In this document: piece after piece, positions 37,363 to 53,052 of the stretch | How the letters are laid out: every line of letters begins with the position of its first letter | How positions within the stretch are numbered: position 1 is the stretch's first letter | Assembly (NCBI RefSeq): GCF_014805625.2 | Contig: NW_023998416.1 | Span: 15,603,556 to 15,667,555, forward strand | Length of the DNA stretch: 64,000 bases | Source: Glossina fuscipes | Lineage: Eukaryota; Arthropoda; Insecta; Diptera; Glossinidae | Direction of reading: 5' to 3' | Program-made: the position numbers and the translations under genes | The notes under the pieces: generated by a model | Told to the model about the DNA's origin: nothing | Seen by the model: only the letters and a program-made list of their open reading frames with translations | The model's database searches: none

Positions 37363-37812
37363 TTAGATAAAATTATTTAACTTTTCTTTTTGAAGATAAG
37401 ACACTCTCTTATTTTGTCTAATGGTGCCGACTAAGGAAGTTTTTTTCTTTATTAGTTTTGTTGCTAATGACAAACTTGTAAAGAAATTATCTGTTGTAAC
37501 TATTCTTCCGCAACTAATGTATGGATCTATAAGTTTTAGGACAACAAATTTACCTAAAGATACGGATAATCTCATTTGGTCTTTTCCTAGGTAGGGAAAT
37601 CCATTTACAACATATTTACTTTTTACATCCGACGACAAGCAGAATTTTATGCCAAACTTATTTGGCTTTTTTGGCATGTACTCCGTAAATCTACATCTGG
37701 CCTTGGTCGGGAATAACTGCTCATCAACTGTAATGATAGCATCTGGTTTACAACACATTTGATTGTTGTTGAATTTATTCCACACCTCTGAAACTAATGC
37801 AAATTTATCCGT
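37363..37812 (-). mobile_element. piggyBac-family transposase remnant
   Basis: About 150 residues on the minus strand read through the central DDE-type region: D-E-Q-L-F-P-T-K, then Y-M-P-K-K-P-N-K-F-G-I-K, G-F-P-Y-L-G and T-T-D-N-F-F-T-S-L, ending near G-T-I-R-Q-N-K-R. The first two acidic catalytic positions are present. The N-terminal part is cut by a stop at about 37813, and everything after N-K-R is missing, so it is a dead fragment of a ~550-600-residue protein. It lies antisense, 0.4 kb downstream of the flippase stop. No terminal repeats were found. Confidence 0.8.
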
Positions 37813-40061
37813 TCACGGATATACGACGAGGGACCAACCACATTTTCAAATCAAATGCTTTTGCTTTTGCCATTACCTGCTAAAATTTTACATTTTCTCT
37901 AAAGCTTCAGCAAATTATAATAATACGATGTATGATGAGTCATCGATAGAAAAGATTTCTAATAGAAAAGAGACGTTAATGTCATTCTTTGTAGAATTCC
38001 GTTGTTTTCTTTTCTTTTTTTTTTTTGTCATTACATTGTACAATTTTCATAATTTTAGTTTAGTGGATTCTTAGATCGAAAAATTCCGTAAGAACGTAGA
38101 TGAATTCGCCATTTATATCTTCGATATGGAAGACAAGCTGTTTCTTGTGTGAAAGAGATAAACGAACAAAGGATACAAACTTCCATTTAGTCCTTCGGGG
38201 GGTCTTTAATTTATTTAAAATATATGAAAAAAGCTTTACGACCTTTTCGGTACTTACAACACTGCCAATCTTGACGAACTGATTTCTTTCACTAAGATGG
38301 CTATTTTCTCACTTTGATTAACTCGAAGTTTTCTTTAATATTTATTATTGTTATAATATCATCATCATCATTTATCTTTTCACGATTTCTTCCAATCGCT
38401 TTCTGCCAATTAATGTAATCTTTAATTAGCTAAAGCTTGATTTCTTTAGCGTTGGCGGTTATGTTGTGAAATATGCGACGCTCGCTTGGTCAATTTCCTG
38501 AACATAACTAAGAGAAGAGTGCTTCGAAATAAGTACTGCATATTGGTGCAAAGGTTTTTGACTTATCTTGGTTCGCAGAAAATCTCTAGAATCATCAACT
38601 AGCTGTATCTGAAGCCTTATACTTGAAAGGCCTTTCGACGTGTGTGCACATATATATATATATACCTATATAAATTGTTTGATATATATATATATATATA
38701 TATGTAAAATACGATTAGAGTGCTAGAATTTTTATTAATTAATAATAGAAGCGAGGTCATTTGAGAACTGTCTTGAATACATTGATTTTATCTATCCTCT
38801 TTTTGTTTTTGCTTGCAATAAATTTTTATTTACATCCTTATCAGAATTTTTAAATCTATGTATTCTTTATTGACATCCTTATTAGAATTTTTATGTTCTT
38901 TAGTTAAGCAAAAGTGGCATTACTCACTATAATGAATCAGTGCAAACATTAAATTTCTTGGAGTGAGGAACATTCTTGCTTTGAAATACTTTTCATTGCC
39001 GCAATTTTAGAAATTTTTTAATTCTATTTGAAACCTTTTTTCTTTCAATTGTTCTATCCTTTCTCACGGTGACCACATTTTTATATAACTAATTGGAGCG
39101 ACAACATTTGTGCGGGGATGATGAAAGTAAACTTTAACTTTTAGTCTACAGCGATTGAGGCAAACATATTCAGCTTGATTAACGGAACAGAAGTACATTT
39201 ACACTAAAAACGGTAGGCTTGTGCACATATCACTTTCAACATCTTTTCTCGTAATGTAGCCTAATCGCTAAGCAAAAAAAAGTATTTTGAAAGAGTGTAT
39301 GTAGCTGCCTTTAATGAACCGACATGTCGAACTGTGCAAAGTGATTTCCGTTAACACCTCCCTTCAGGTTTCGCACTCAATGTTGTAAGGCCTATGAAAT
39401 ATTTTCTTTGCCTCTTCGTTAACTTTAGGTATATCAAGTGCAACAACATAATTCCCAGGAGAATATTTCTGATTTGCTTTCTTTTAAGCCAAGATTAGAC
39501 TAGCTCTAAAAAAGTAGGTAAAACTCTATTAAAGCAGCAATCGAATTCGATTTCAAAAAAGAAGAAAGTGAGCGTACCATAACTTTAGCAACACATATAT
39601 AGCTGGCTATGTTGCAACGACAGTGAGAAATATGGTCTTTGGAAAAGGTACACTAATTACTAATTTGCGGAAAAATGTTTGCAAATCTTTTAAACGATAT
39701 TGTTTTACTCGCAGAGCAATCGGTGGAATGGCCCTAAAGACGTTTTCTCTAAGCATATACTAGCAAGAAAGAGAAAGCTACAATATAAGCAAGAAATCAG
39801 CATTGATAGTTCCCCAAATAAAAGTATTTCCTTATCCGGACCATCAATTATTCTATTTTGTTAGTGTAAAAATCACGATTGGCGTAGTCAAGCGACATTT
39901 GTCTGACATTTTTAGATAGTAGAACTTGAAATGGATGAATAGCTTTAGCCAATTCTTCATTTTATATTAAATATTTGTCTTGTACAACACTGTGCGGCGC
40001 ATTATTAATTGAATAAGTTTTAATCTAATTATATTTAAAATTTTTTTTAAATAAAACGGCG

Positions 40062-40092
<31 letters not shown>

Positions 40093-40556
40093 ATATGTAA
40101 GTATACATATATATATATATATATATACATATCGAATAATAAAAAAAATAGAAATGGCCAAAAAAAAAAGTTGTTGAATTATAATTAAAATCTAACCAAA
40201 ACATCGCATGTATAAAGAAATCTATAAAAAAAGAATATCATTAGCATATAAAAAATGGAAAAAAAGAAAGAATTAGATTTTATTTAATTTAAATTATATG
40301 CAAATGTATTCATTGTCATTGCTAGTCGATAAGTTCTCAAAGTGCAAATAAAATTTTAAATAGATTTGATAAACTAAAAAATAGAAATTTTTGAAAGAAC
40401 TATAGAATGCAATTAAAAAATGCAAAAAACAAAACATTTACTTAACAAACATAAAAGAAAGCTAAACAGAAAATTAACTCCTAACTCTTCTACGTGTCTT
40501 AACTTAGATCTAAGTGTTATTTATTATTCTAATATATATACATATACATATATACA

Positions 40557-40596
<40 letters not shown>

Positions 40597-41407
40597 AATT
40601 TTCTTTAAATTAATATATAATACATTTGCTTTCTCTTTTAAGCACACAATTAAATGTGTATGCGTGTGAATGTAAACGCAATCTGTTGTTCAACTTAAAA
40701 AAAAAAAAGCTATAAGAGAGGAGGGCATTAAAAACAAAAAACCAAAAAAAAAAAACAAAAAAAGAATCAACTACATATTTTTTTTTTTACTATATTTTTA
40801 TTTACTGTTAACTTCGAAATTATAATCATTATAGACATAAGATATACGAAATACGAGGAATATTTTATTAAAGTAAAGAAAACTTTGCATCTTGAAAAAC
40901 GAAATTAAAAATTCCAATAATAATATATTTTTGTTAAGATTGGATTCAAATTATTTTCCCGATTGCTCTAACCGATCTCTATCTGAATATTCTATGGTTG
41001 TCCTCTGGTTTACGCATTCATGATTTAAAAGAGGTAATGCAAAGTTTTCCTTATCATTTGTTTAAACAATTACGAATTAACAAAGACAAAACAAATGTGA
41101 AATATGTGATCTGTGTTGTCTAGCATTTTTTTCTTTCGTGTTTTTTTTTTTTTTTTTTTTTTAATATTTACATAATTGTTTTAAATAAAAAATGCTTTTT
41201 GTTAACTTTAGTGAGAAACCATATTTCTATTTCATTGTACTTATCACAAAAAGTAGATAAGTTTATCAAATAATTCTCACGCATGAAAACGTACAGCGAC
41301 AGCCGCATTAAATTACGCAGTTTGACGTTTAGCAACGTTTGCTTTAAATCTCTGTCATCCTTGATAGGTTTAATTCAGATGACAAATATTTTCTTTTTTA
41401 TAACTTT
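37813..41407. other. AT-rich spacer with microsatellites
   Basis: No gene supported. Runs of (TA)n lie at 38649-38704, 40062-40090, 40102-40133 and 40531-40596 (the last turning into TG), plus A- and T-runs at 40690-40790 and 41141-41162. Short frames across the TA runs give Tyr/Ile peptides and are spurious. Confidence 0.7.
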
Positions 41408-41413
41408 TTTATT
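41408..41413 (-). terminator. DHX16 poly(A) signal
   Basis: AATAAA on the minus strand, 54 nt after the DHX16 stop. Confidence 0.6.
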
Positions 41414-41466
41414 ATAAATCATGAGTTTTTTATTTTTATATCGTCATGGTAGCACGGCCTGTTCCT

Positions 41467-44978
<3,512 letters not shown>

Positions 44979-45490
44979 GATAAAATTTTTTACTAATAAA
45001 ACAGTTTTTGTTCACTTTTTATTCATTTTTTTTGAAGCAAAAATATTGTTTTGATTGTTTGACGATATCTTTTGTTATCGATATCTCTAAGTTGATATTG
45101 ATATGTTTCATTTTTCTCATGTTATTATTTGTTATGTTTCATTACGAGAGAAGATAGCAATCAGAAGTATGGTTAGTAAGAATTTTTTATCTTATTTTAC
45201 CTGAATGTTTCCATGGAACAGTTGTAGAAATGAAAAATTACTCGTTGTGGGATTAGTTGTTAGGCGGATTGGTATTATGTTCAAATGGTCTTTCTTTGAT
45301 TAGACTGGCATAAGTAATCTTTTGCTACCATTCGTACTCCTAGTAGAAGTAAGAGCTCTCTATCTCAGCCTCTTTCCCTAGCATTTTTTGCTGTTTCTTC
45401 CAAAGTTAATAAATATTTCTCGTTTACATCCTAACGAACTTCATCCGCAATCTATAATACATAAAATGAAAATAAGCGAAGGGACTATCG
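44979..45490. other. DHX16 promoter-side spacer
   Basis: AT-rich DNA upstream of the DHX16 start; no element could be named. Confidence 0.4.
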
Positions 45491-45494
45491 TTAT

Positions 45495-45810
45495 ATACCC
45501 TAACACCACTTCGTTTAATATAGTTATTCATTTAACGATTTTTTAAATTAAGCCTTTATCTAGAAAGCGGTCGAATAGGTGATTAGGAGTCATTTTCAAT
45601 AGCTGTCATCCTTGAGCCAAAACATGTCTGTGTACAAAATTTCGTCAAAATATCTCAAAAATTTCGAACAGACGGACAGACGATATAAGGCAAAAATGAT
45701 TCTGAATTGATCAATATAAGAACAATTGGGTCTATCTCAAGTCCTTCTGGGTGTTGCATAAATCCGCAACAACTTGAATATACTCTTATACCATAAGTGG
45801 TGTAGAGTAT
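45495..45810 (-). repeat. R1 dispersed repeat with inverted ends
   Basis: An antisense copy whose two edges are inverted repeats: ATACCCTAACACCACTT at 45495-45511 against AAGTGGTGTAGAGTAT at 45795-45810. The interior carries 'gaacagacggacagacga' and 'gattctgaattgatcaata'. This copy suggests R1 is a MITE-like inverted-repeat element of about 0.32 kb in its short form. Confidence 0.75.
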
Positions 45811-48334
45811 GAAAAGTCTATTATAAATTTTGTTCCGACGAAACCGCGACCTGACAATTCTTCAATTCTTAAGTATGAAAAATGGTTAAGGTACCATTAA
45901 TTTACTTGAGAGCAAGAAAAATAAGATATGCGAATAGAGAATGCATTTGAAAGCTGTTGAGTCATGCCATGAACATAAATTGAACGTTTTAAACCGCCTT
46001 TTGTTTATGAAATTCCTTTTCCTTATTTGCATTGTCGCAGTCACGAAGAACTCATCCTTTATTTTCTTTCGTATGCTCTAAGTGCGCCTAAAAAAAAAGA
46101 GATAAATCTTTCTGTGTATTATGAGCGGACAGTAACGACTTGGGGTTCTTTCAATCATTTCCCTAATATTTTATAGGAAATGTTTGTTAGTATCTCGAAG
46201 AAAAATGCATTGATTACGCATAGCATAGCTTAACATAGCACCCTCAAGCTAAAAGGGTTATCAGGACTTTTATGTATAACGTTTACTAACTATGGTTTAA
46301 GATGAGTTTGAACGTATCGTACAAAACCATTGGGATACATTCATTTTTCGACATATATACATACATATTACATACCTTCAGTAATGTCGTTTACTTACCA
46401 ATATTTTCAAAAGAAAAAACCGCAAAAAATTCATTTAAATTTTTATTACTTTTGAATGCTTGGGTTGAATTAATACAATTTTCAAATTTGGAGTAAAACT
46501 AAAAGATTTGACACATTAAACGGTTCAAATAACAGAATTTGCGGTTATATAAAGAGAAGTCGGTTAAATAGTGTTTTACATTAATTATTTAAAATTTACT
46601 TAGGTTTGAATTGCAAAAAACAAAATGGAGTTAACAATATTTTGGATCATCATTACTCTGAACAAGTTATCTGGCATTTGTGAGGAGTACAGCTAAAATT
46701 CCTTCAGGAATATATTTCGTTCATGAGTTTTATATTTCCGTTCGGTTCATCGCTAATTTGATATTTCTGCTAACTTCGACTGCATATAAAGACTGTAAGT
46801 ATTTCTGGCAATCGAATTACTTTGGAACATATCATCTTACATTAATCTGATGTGTTCGTTCTCTAATCTTCTAGATATCTGCATCTCCTTCGTCATGGTC
46901 CATGTTTAGATGTTACACCCAAAATCAGGTAGGCTTTTTTCAATTTGCGTTCTTTCAAATTTAATTAAAAATCCAGAAATTTACATCTACATTACGTTAT
47001 TGTAGGAGTTGTCGATTGCTACTTGAGATGGAATCGGGAAATGCTATCGGGCATGTAATATATTCCAGAAGTTCTGTTATAAAGGGAACATAGTCATCAG
47101 GTCGCAAATCCTTCTTTGTTTTCCTTTACAACAAAACCTAATTAGTGCCAATATGCACCTTCCAGTAATTGCCCATCATGCACACATAGTATCCACACAT
47201 AGTATCCATAGTATTGAGGGAAGCAAAATGAATGTTTTTCAATTTAAATACGCTCCATTCTCTCATAATATAATTCCCGATCCAGTCATCATCATCAGCA
47301 CGCGTAACTTTTGGCAAAGAAAATACAACTTTTTCTAATATTATCTGATGAATGCTTAAAATTTATAAATAAAGTAATTTTATATATACATCTTGAGATA
47401 AGATATAATAGCTTGTTTCAATTGTTATTATGTTACGATTACCAGAAATACTTACATGTTTATACCCAAAGGCAACAATCCTAAGGGCTATTTACCCAGT
47501 CGACGTTAGCAGAAATTTCAAATTAGTGATGTGTGATTAGTTTGTTCAACACCATTATATATTTGAATTTTTAAACGTAACTAAAATCTGATAAATGCTT
47601 TAAAAAAGGCTGCAGCTCACTTCTGCTTTGTAACCTCGCTTAACGCATCCAATCCGTTAGTCTTACTTTAATTTTGAAAATCGTATTAATGCATCTCAAG
47701 CGTTCAAAAACGGTATAATTTAAACAAATATGTTACGGTTTTTGTCGTTTTTTGCACACTTATCACCGATGAATCAGGAGTATATTCATCTACTCAAAAT
47801 GGTTGTTACGATCGGAAAAATTCTGAATCAATCTAAGCATATATGCATCTGTCTCTCTCTGTCTTCATCCGCGTAATGTCGTACGGTAAATATAGCCTTG
47901 ATCGGAAAAATGGAACGTACGCAGTCAAAATCGGTGAGAATACATAATTTTCCAAGAACACAAAATATTGAGTCTTTTTTTTTACGTATACTATGTGGCT
48001 GATTCTTCAACACTTCAAAAAATCGAACAGGGCTACCCAATAGTATAGGCTGCTGAAATTTCATTCTTCTATCAAAACATCTATGACATCATGGAAGAAC
48101 AGGCTAGAAATAATACCCTATAAATAACATATATCATTGATCAGCAACATTTTAGTCATATTTGTCCGTCCGTCTGTCATTTTCCTTGCCAGCCCGTTCA
48201 CTGTAGTAAACGTCCTCTTGGACTCAAATATTGGTTTCAAATTCTATATGAATATTGGAAAATCTTCCATGCAGGGTGATATTGAAAACGGATGAAATTG
48301 ATTAGAAGTAAGAACATTGTTTTTGAAAGCAAAA
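45811..48334. other. Gene-free spacer
   Basis: No gene recognised. A weak sense R1 trace (a 'ttctgaatcaatctaag' box) is near 47818-47840. A short tandem 'cacatagtatcca' pair lies at about 47180-47207. Confidence 0.45.
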
Positions 48335-48680
48335 CAAGTAAGAGCATTAAGTCGGGGAAGCCCAACCACTCAATACCTTACACAGCTTCGCCCAGTACAA
48401 TTATTGGCGCGTTTTGGTAATAAGACACCTAAAAATGACACATTACTTTCACACGAAGACTTATACATGGAAGCAGAGGACGCCGTAATCCAAATTTAGC
48501 AAACTTAATTTTCCTCGCACAAATTCTACTACATTTCCAATTTTTGCCGTAGAAACCTAGAAATTATTTCTCACTTTCTCTCCATGTAAGGACTTGCTTT
48601 TCATGATAACCGTTATACGCCCTATTGACCGTAACTAGACGACTACTTACGACTATCTTTGTGCACATCTGAAAAGAATT
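48335..48680 (-). repeat. R1 dispersed repeat, degraded copy
   Basis: Starts 'caagtaagagcattaagtcg' then 'aagcccaaccactcaatacc', with a later 'gtaatccaaatttagcaaac' box. The outer inverted edge was not found. Confidence 0.6.
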
Positions 48681-48865
48681 ATAGTAATTGCAATGTAAAA
48701 TGGATAAATAAATTTAAATCGAAATGTGATCATGTAATAAGGCACTTTCTTCTTTCGTAAAAGTGGGCGTAAACCAATGTTTCCTAATTTCATCAATTTT
48801 TCAACCCGTTGTGATTATTTTTCCAAAGATAGTTGTGGGAATAAATAAAAATTAATTAACAAATT

Positions 48866-49387
48866 TTAACACATATGTAAAATGTAAGAAAGAGTAGTCG
48901 AAAACGAGTCAAAGAGAGTCGTGTCAAGAGATTTGTTTGATTGACATTTCCTTTTTCCACATATTCCATTATTGTAAGAAAATAATTTCATTCTCTTTTC
49001 CACAGATTTGCAATAGTCTGTGTTGGTCATATAAGTTTCTTTGCCATCCTTATCGATAAAGTGGACATTAATATCATTCGGCAATAGAATTAGCTTGGTT
49101 GTATCATTGAACATAACACCTATGCCCTCGTCGCATAATTGATGGCCGAAATCGTATTTGTCGCTGTAATCCACCCACTTTGATATCCAAAACAATGGCT
49201 GAGCAGCTGGGTCCGTATTCTCATCACCTAAATTTCCGGCTAACAAGCGAGGTTTGGCTTCAATAAGCTTTGTTAATTGTTGATACAAGCTTTCTATGTT
49301 ACTGCGACAATCCTGATTATGTTGATAAACATGCGTCGATGCAGTGGTGGCATCGTGCAAGTTGTGTTTAAGAAAAGTCGACTCCAA
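48866..49387 (-). pseudogene. polo kinase fragment (linker plus polo-box 1), broken
   Basis: The minus strand encodes part of a Polo/PLK1-type kinase outside its catalytic domain: linker S-T-F-L-K-H-N-L-H-D-A, then P-L-F-W-I-S-K-W-V-D-Y-S-D-K-Y and the rest of polo-box 1 up to M-K-L-F-S-Y. Resemblance to polo then continues in a shifted frame (M-E-Y-V-E-K-G-N-V-N type residues), so there is a frameshift near 48970. Upstream the frame runs into a stop within ten residues, and no kinase domain, polo-box 2 or splice structure is visible. I read it as a pseudogene from a retrocopy or segmental insertion; a chance-expressed fragment cannot be excluded. Confidence 0.85.
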
Positions 49388-49921
49388 ACGTGTATCATCG
49401 TATCATACACCGTTCTCCATCTTGTGGATTCAGGTTTTTCCGCACCAGGGTACCTCAAGTACCCTGCCAGGTTGCCAATTGTTGCAAATCGCTGACTTTC
49501 TGTAGGCTTACGCCATTGGTAAACTTTACCTAAAACTATTACGACATTTCTTGTAAAATACGTATATAATAGAAATAATAATTAAAACACTGCGTAAGAT
49601 TTTCTTTTTATAAGAAACTCTTTGCTTTGCCTTTAAACAGGGAATTTAGCGAAGACTTTGTTTAAAAATTATGACGGTTTAATTTTAAGCTAATTTATAA
49701 AATAAAAGAAATTAAGAAATTTCATATGAAAACATGCATTTATTAATAAAAAATAAAGAAACATTAGATAGTAAATATCCTAAAGTTTACAATTTTCTGT
49801 TAAGGGTCGTCAAGGGTATTCTTTAGATAATTTTATAATAATAATAACAATAATTTTACAAGTTAGCCTAAAAGTAGACTGCCATAATTTTTTTTTTATT
49901 ATCAAATTAAACAAAACAGTA

Positions 49922-50305
49922 GCTAAATTTTCTGCTATTTACAGAGCGAACGTAATACTCTATGCTAATGTACAGAGCGAACGTAACACTCTATGCTAAC
50001 TTGCAAAGCCGTCGGCAAAAGTCCCCAATTTGTTCCAAATTCTCTGTTAATCAATCAAAAACATCTGTTGAAATTCTATAGTGAATAAGTAGTGAATAAA
50101 GCATATAAATAAATAAAATAAAGTGAAAATAAAGTGAAAATGAAATTTATAAAATTGCGGTTTTTCTTTACTTTTTTAACTTTAAATTAATTTACATTAA
50201 TTTACACCTAAAGGTAGGCAAGCAAAGCCAAAGTTAAATTCTCTGCTAATTTACAGAAAGAAAGTAATACTTTAAGTTAATTGCAAAGCCGTCGACAAAA
50301 GTCCC
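49922..50305 (+). repeat. Duplicated block with internal 29-bp tandem units
   Basis: A 29-bp unit (tacagagcgaacgtaa...) occurs at 49940-49968 and 49971-49999, leading into 'ttgcaaagccgtcggcaaaa'. A diverged second block at 50232-50305 repeats 'ttaaattctctgctaattta', one unit, and 'gcaaagccgtcgacaaaagt'. The function is unknown; it sits 0.7-1 kb upstream of AsnRS. Confidence 0.8.
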
Positions 50306-50977
50306 GCATTTTCATTAACAAAAAACTCTAGAGCAAAGGGCTGTTATTTTAGGTAATCGATACAAAAAAAAAATTCAATTGTTAACAATTAGTATTTAAT
50401 TGTTAAAAGTTAAGAATTATTATTTAATACTGGAAGTTTATTGTATTTATTGTATTATTGGACATTTAACAGACTGAATGCCATTACCACTTTCATTTGC
50501 TACAAAACAATATTTACTATTAACCATAATTTCAAATCATATAATTTATTAGTGCAATAAAAACATGAATTAGATAAATTAGTCCCGCCTCTATTTCTCC
50601 TTCTACGTTCCAGTCTTTTTATTTTATTTCTTTGTATACGTACAAAACCATACCTTTTACCAACTCCCACCCGGAATTCCCACTCGGGGAAAACGCAACG
50701 AGACTTTATTGTGTCGTTCGCTTACCTATTTGCCGTTTCATTGCCTTAAAAAACTATCATGTTGAAGCCCTAATTGCATTTGTGAAAAATTTCTGTTCGG
50801 AAAATATTTTCATACATTTTGCTATCGATTTCTTGGAATAGACACGAGTAACATCTGACATCATTAAGTTTATCTTATTTTTCCTTCTGCAACGTGCAAT
50901 TTTTCGATAATCTGATGCAAGTTTCGCATCTATGAGATAATTATAAAGTTAGACGAGAATTATTATTGATTTAAATT
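50306..50977. other. AsnRS upstream region
   Basis: AT-rich, no gene supported; presumably contains the AsnRS promoter. A plus frame at 50632-50841 shows no recognisable motif. Confidence 0.4.
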
Positions 50978-52913
50978 ATGCCAGCTGGGGAAATGGCCAA
51001 CCTATCTTTAGGTAAGTTAAATATAACTATATATCTGCATTAAAATTTTTGTGCTGTGAGTTGGCAGAATAAAATAAACCTATGCGTTTATTTATTGAGG
51101 TGCTATTTTTACTTCCGAGAGCAATGGTTGTGATGAGACCGGCAATGGTTCCGAAGACAAGCCTTTCAAAACCATTCTTCAAGCTATGCGACATGTTGGT
51201 AAAGAGCCCTTCCCGACAATATACGTAGATAGCAAAGATGCCGATGCCATAGAACGCTATGAAGTGGCTGCCAAATCACAACTGAAGAAAATTCAAAAAA
51301 TTTTTGTGCGTGAAAGCTATAAAAATGTGGATAGAGAAAAACGTGAAGCGGAAGATGCGGAAAAACGTATGCAAAATTTGGAAGAAGCCAAAAAAGTAAC
51401 CATTGAAGAAGATCCTACATGGACAAAAGCTGAGAAAATTCGCATCTTTGAAGGTTTGGATAATCGTGGCAAACGTATAAGAATCTATGGTTGGGTACAT
51501 CGTTTGAGAAGGCAAGGCAAAGGTTTAATTTTCATTACTCTCCGTGATGGTACGGGGTTTTTGCAGTGTGTTCTAACTGATCGATTATGTCAAACGTACG
51601 ATGCTTTGACTCTTACAACTGAGAGTTCTGTACAATTGTTCGGTATTCTGAAGCAAGTTCCAGAAGGTAAATCGGTAGGTTCGAGATGTGGATGTATGAT
51701 GGAAAAGGTTTTAATTTCCTCTCTGTTAACTTAGGCGCCTGGTGGGCATGAATTGCATGTAGATTATTGGGAATTAATTGGTTTAGCTCCAGCTGGCGGG
51801 GCGGAGAGTATTTTGAACGAAGAAGCTCATCCAGATGTGCAATTAGATAATCGTCATATCATGATACGTGGTGAGAATACATCAAAAGTTTTGAAAATGC
51901 GTTCTGTGGTTATGCAAGCATTCCGTGGCCATTATTTCGATCGTGGATATTGCGAAGTAACGCCACCTACATTGGTGCAAACCCAGGTTGAAGGCGGCTC
52001 TACACTATTTAAGTTACAATATTTCAGGTAAATGTAACGATTGGGAATTTTTCCATTTCATAATTCTTCCGTATTGGCAGTGAGGAAGCTTATCTGACAC
52101 AGAGCTCACAATTATATCTGGAAACCTGTCTACCAGCTTTGGGTGATGTCTTTTGTATTGCTCAAAGTTATCGAGCTGAACAAAGCCGTACTAGGCGACA
52201 TTTGGCTGAATATACCCACATTGAAGCTGAATGTCCATTCATAACATTCGATGAGTTATTGGATCGTTTGGAAGATTTGGTATGCGATGTAGTTGACAGA
52301 GTTCTGAAATCAACGTGGGGTGATGCAGTTTATGAATTGAATCCAGGCTTCCAGCCACCAAAAAAGCCATTTAAACGTATGAACTATGCGGATGCAATAA
52401 AATGGTTGAAAGATAATAATGTCACTAAAGACGACGGAACATTCTACGAGTTCGGTGAGGTAAGAGTGCAAGCTAAGAAAGAAGAAGCATCGCATTTATA
52501 ATTTGAATTCTTTTTAGGATATTCCGGAGGCACCTGAGCGTAAAATGACCGACACTATCAATGAGCCCATAATGTTATGTCGTTTTCCAAAAGATATCAA
52601 ATCATTTTACATGTCTTTATGCCCTGAGGATCCTCAACTAACCGAGAGTGTGGATGTCTTATTGCCTAATGTGGGAGAAATTGTTGGTGGATCTATGAGG
52701 ATTTACGATAACGAAGATCTCTTGAGGGGTTACAAACGTGAAGGAATAGATCCTAAACCTTATTATTGGTATACAGACCAACGCGCTTATGGCACACAGC
52801 CGCACGGTGGTTACGGTTTGGGATTGGAGCGGCTTCTTTGTTGGCTGCTTAATCGCTATCACATACGTGAAGTCTGTTTGTATCCACGTTTCTTAGACCG
52901 ATGCCGACCATAA
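50978..52913 (+). CDS. AsnRS: Cytoplasmic asparaginyl-tRNA synthetase
   Basis: Exons 50978-51011, 51100-51674, 51735-52027, 52081-52459 and 52518-52913 give 558 residues with all phases matching. It charges tRNA-Asn with asparagine in the cytosol. The N-terminal extension contains [11 protein letters not shown] and a charged helical stretch, as in metazoan NARS1. The OB anticodon-binding fold follows ([10 protein letters not shown]), then the class II core: motif 2 [19 protein letters not shown], and motif 3 G-L-G-L-E-R. The start is inferred: a 34-nt first exon beginning M-P-A-G-E-M-A with donor GTAAGT. Confidence 0.96.
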
Positions 52914-52998
52914 TTTAATTATAGAATCTCGTATAGAAAAGAGGAGTTGTAAGCCTTGACTACTGTTACGCAAGACATTCTTGTTGAGTATCATGCGT

Positions 52999-53004
52999 AA
53001 TAAA
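52999..53004 (+). terminator. AsnRS poly(A) signal
   Basis: AATAAA 86 nt after the stop, only ~50 bp before the convergent GTF3C5 stop; cleavage would fall at or inside the end of the GTF3C5 transcript. Confidence 0.6.
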
Positions 53005-53052
53005 GGCATCTTGTGCTAGATAAAGTCTCAATATGTTAAATTAATTTTAAAT

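Noticed and set aside
39967..40161. Tyr/Ile-rich minus frame
   Set aside because: Pure translation of (TA)n microsatellites.
49940..49999. Tandem units upstream of AsnRS as a possible CRISPR-like array
   Set aside because: Only two units without real spacers, in an animal genome.
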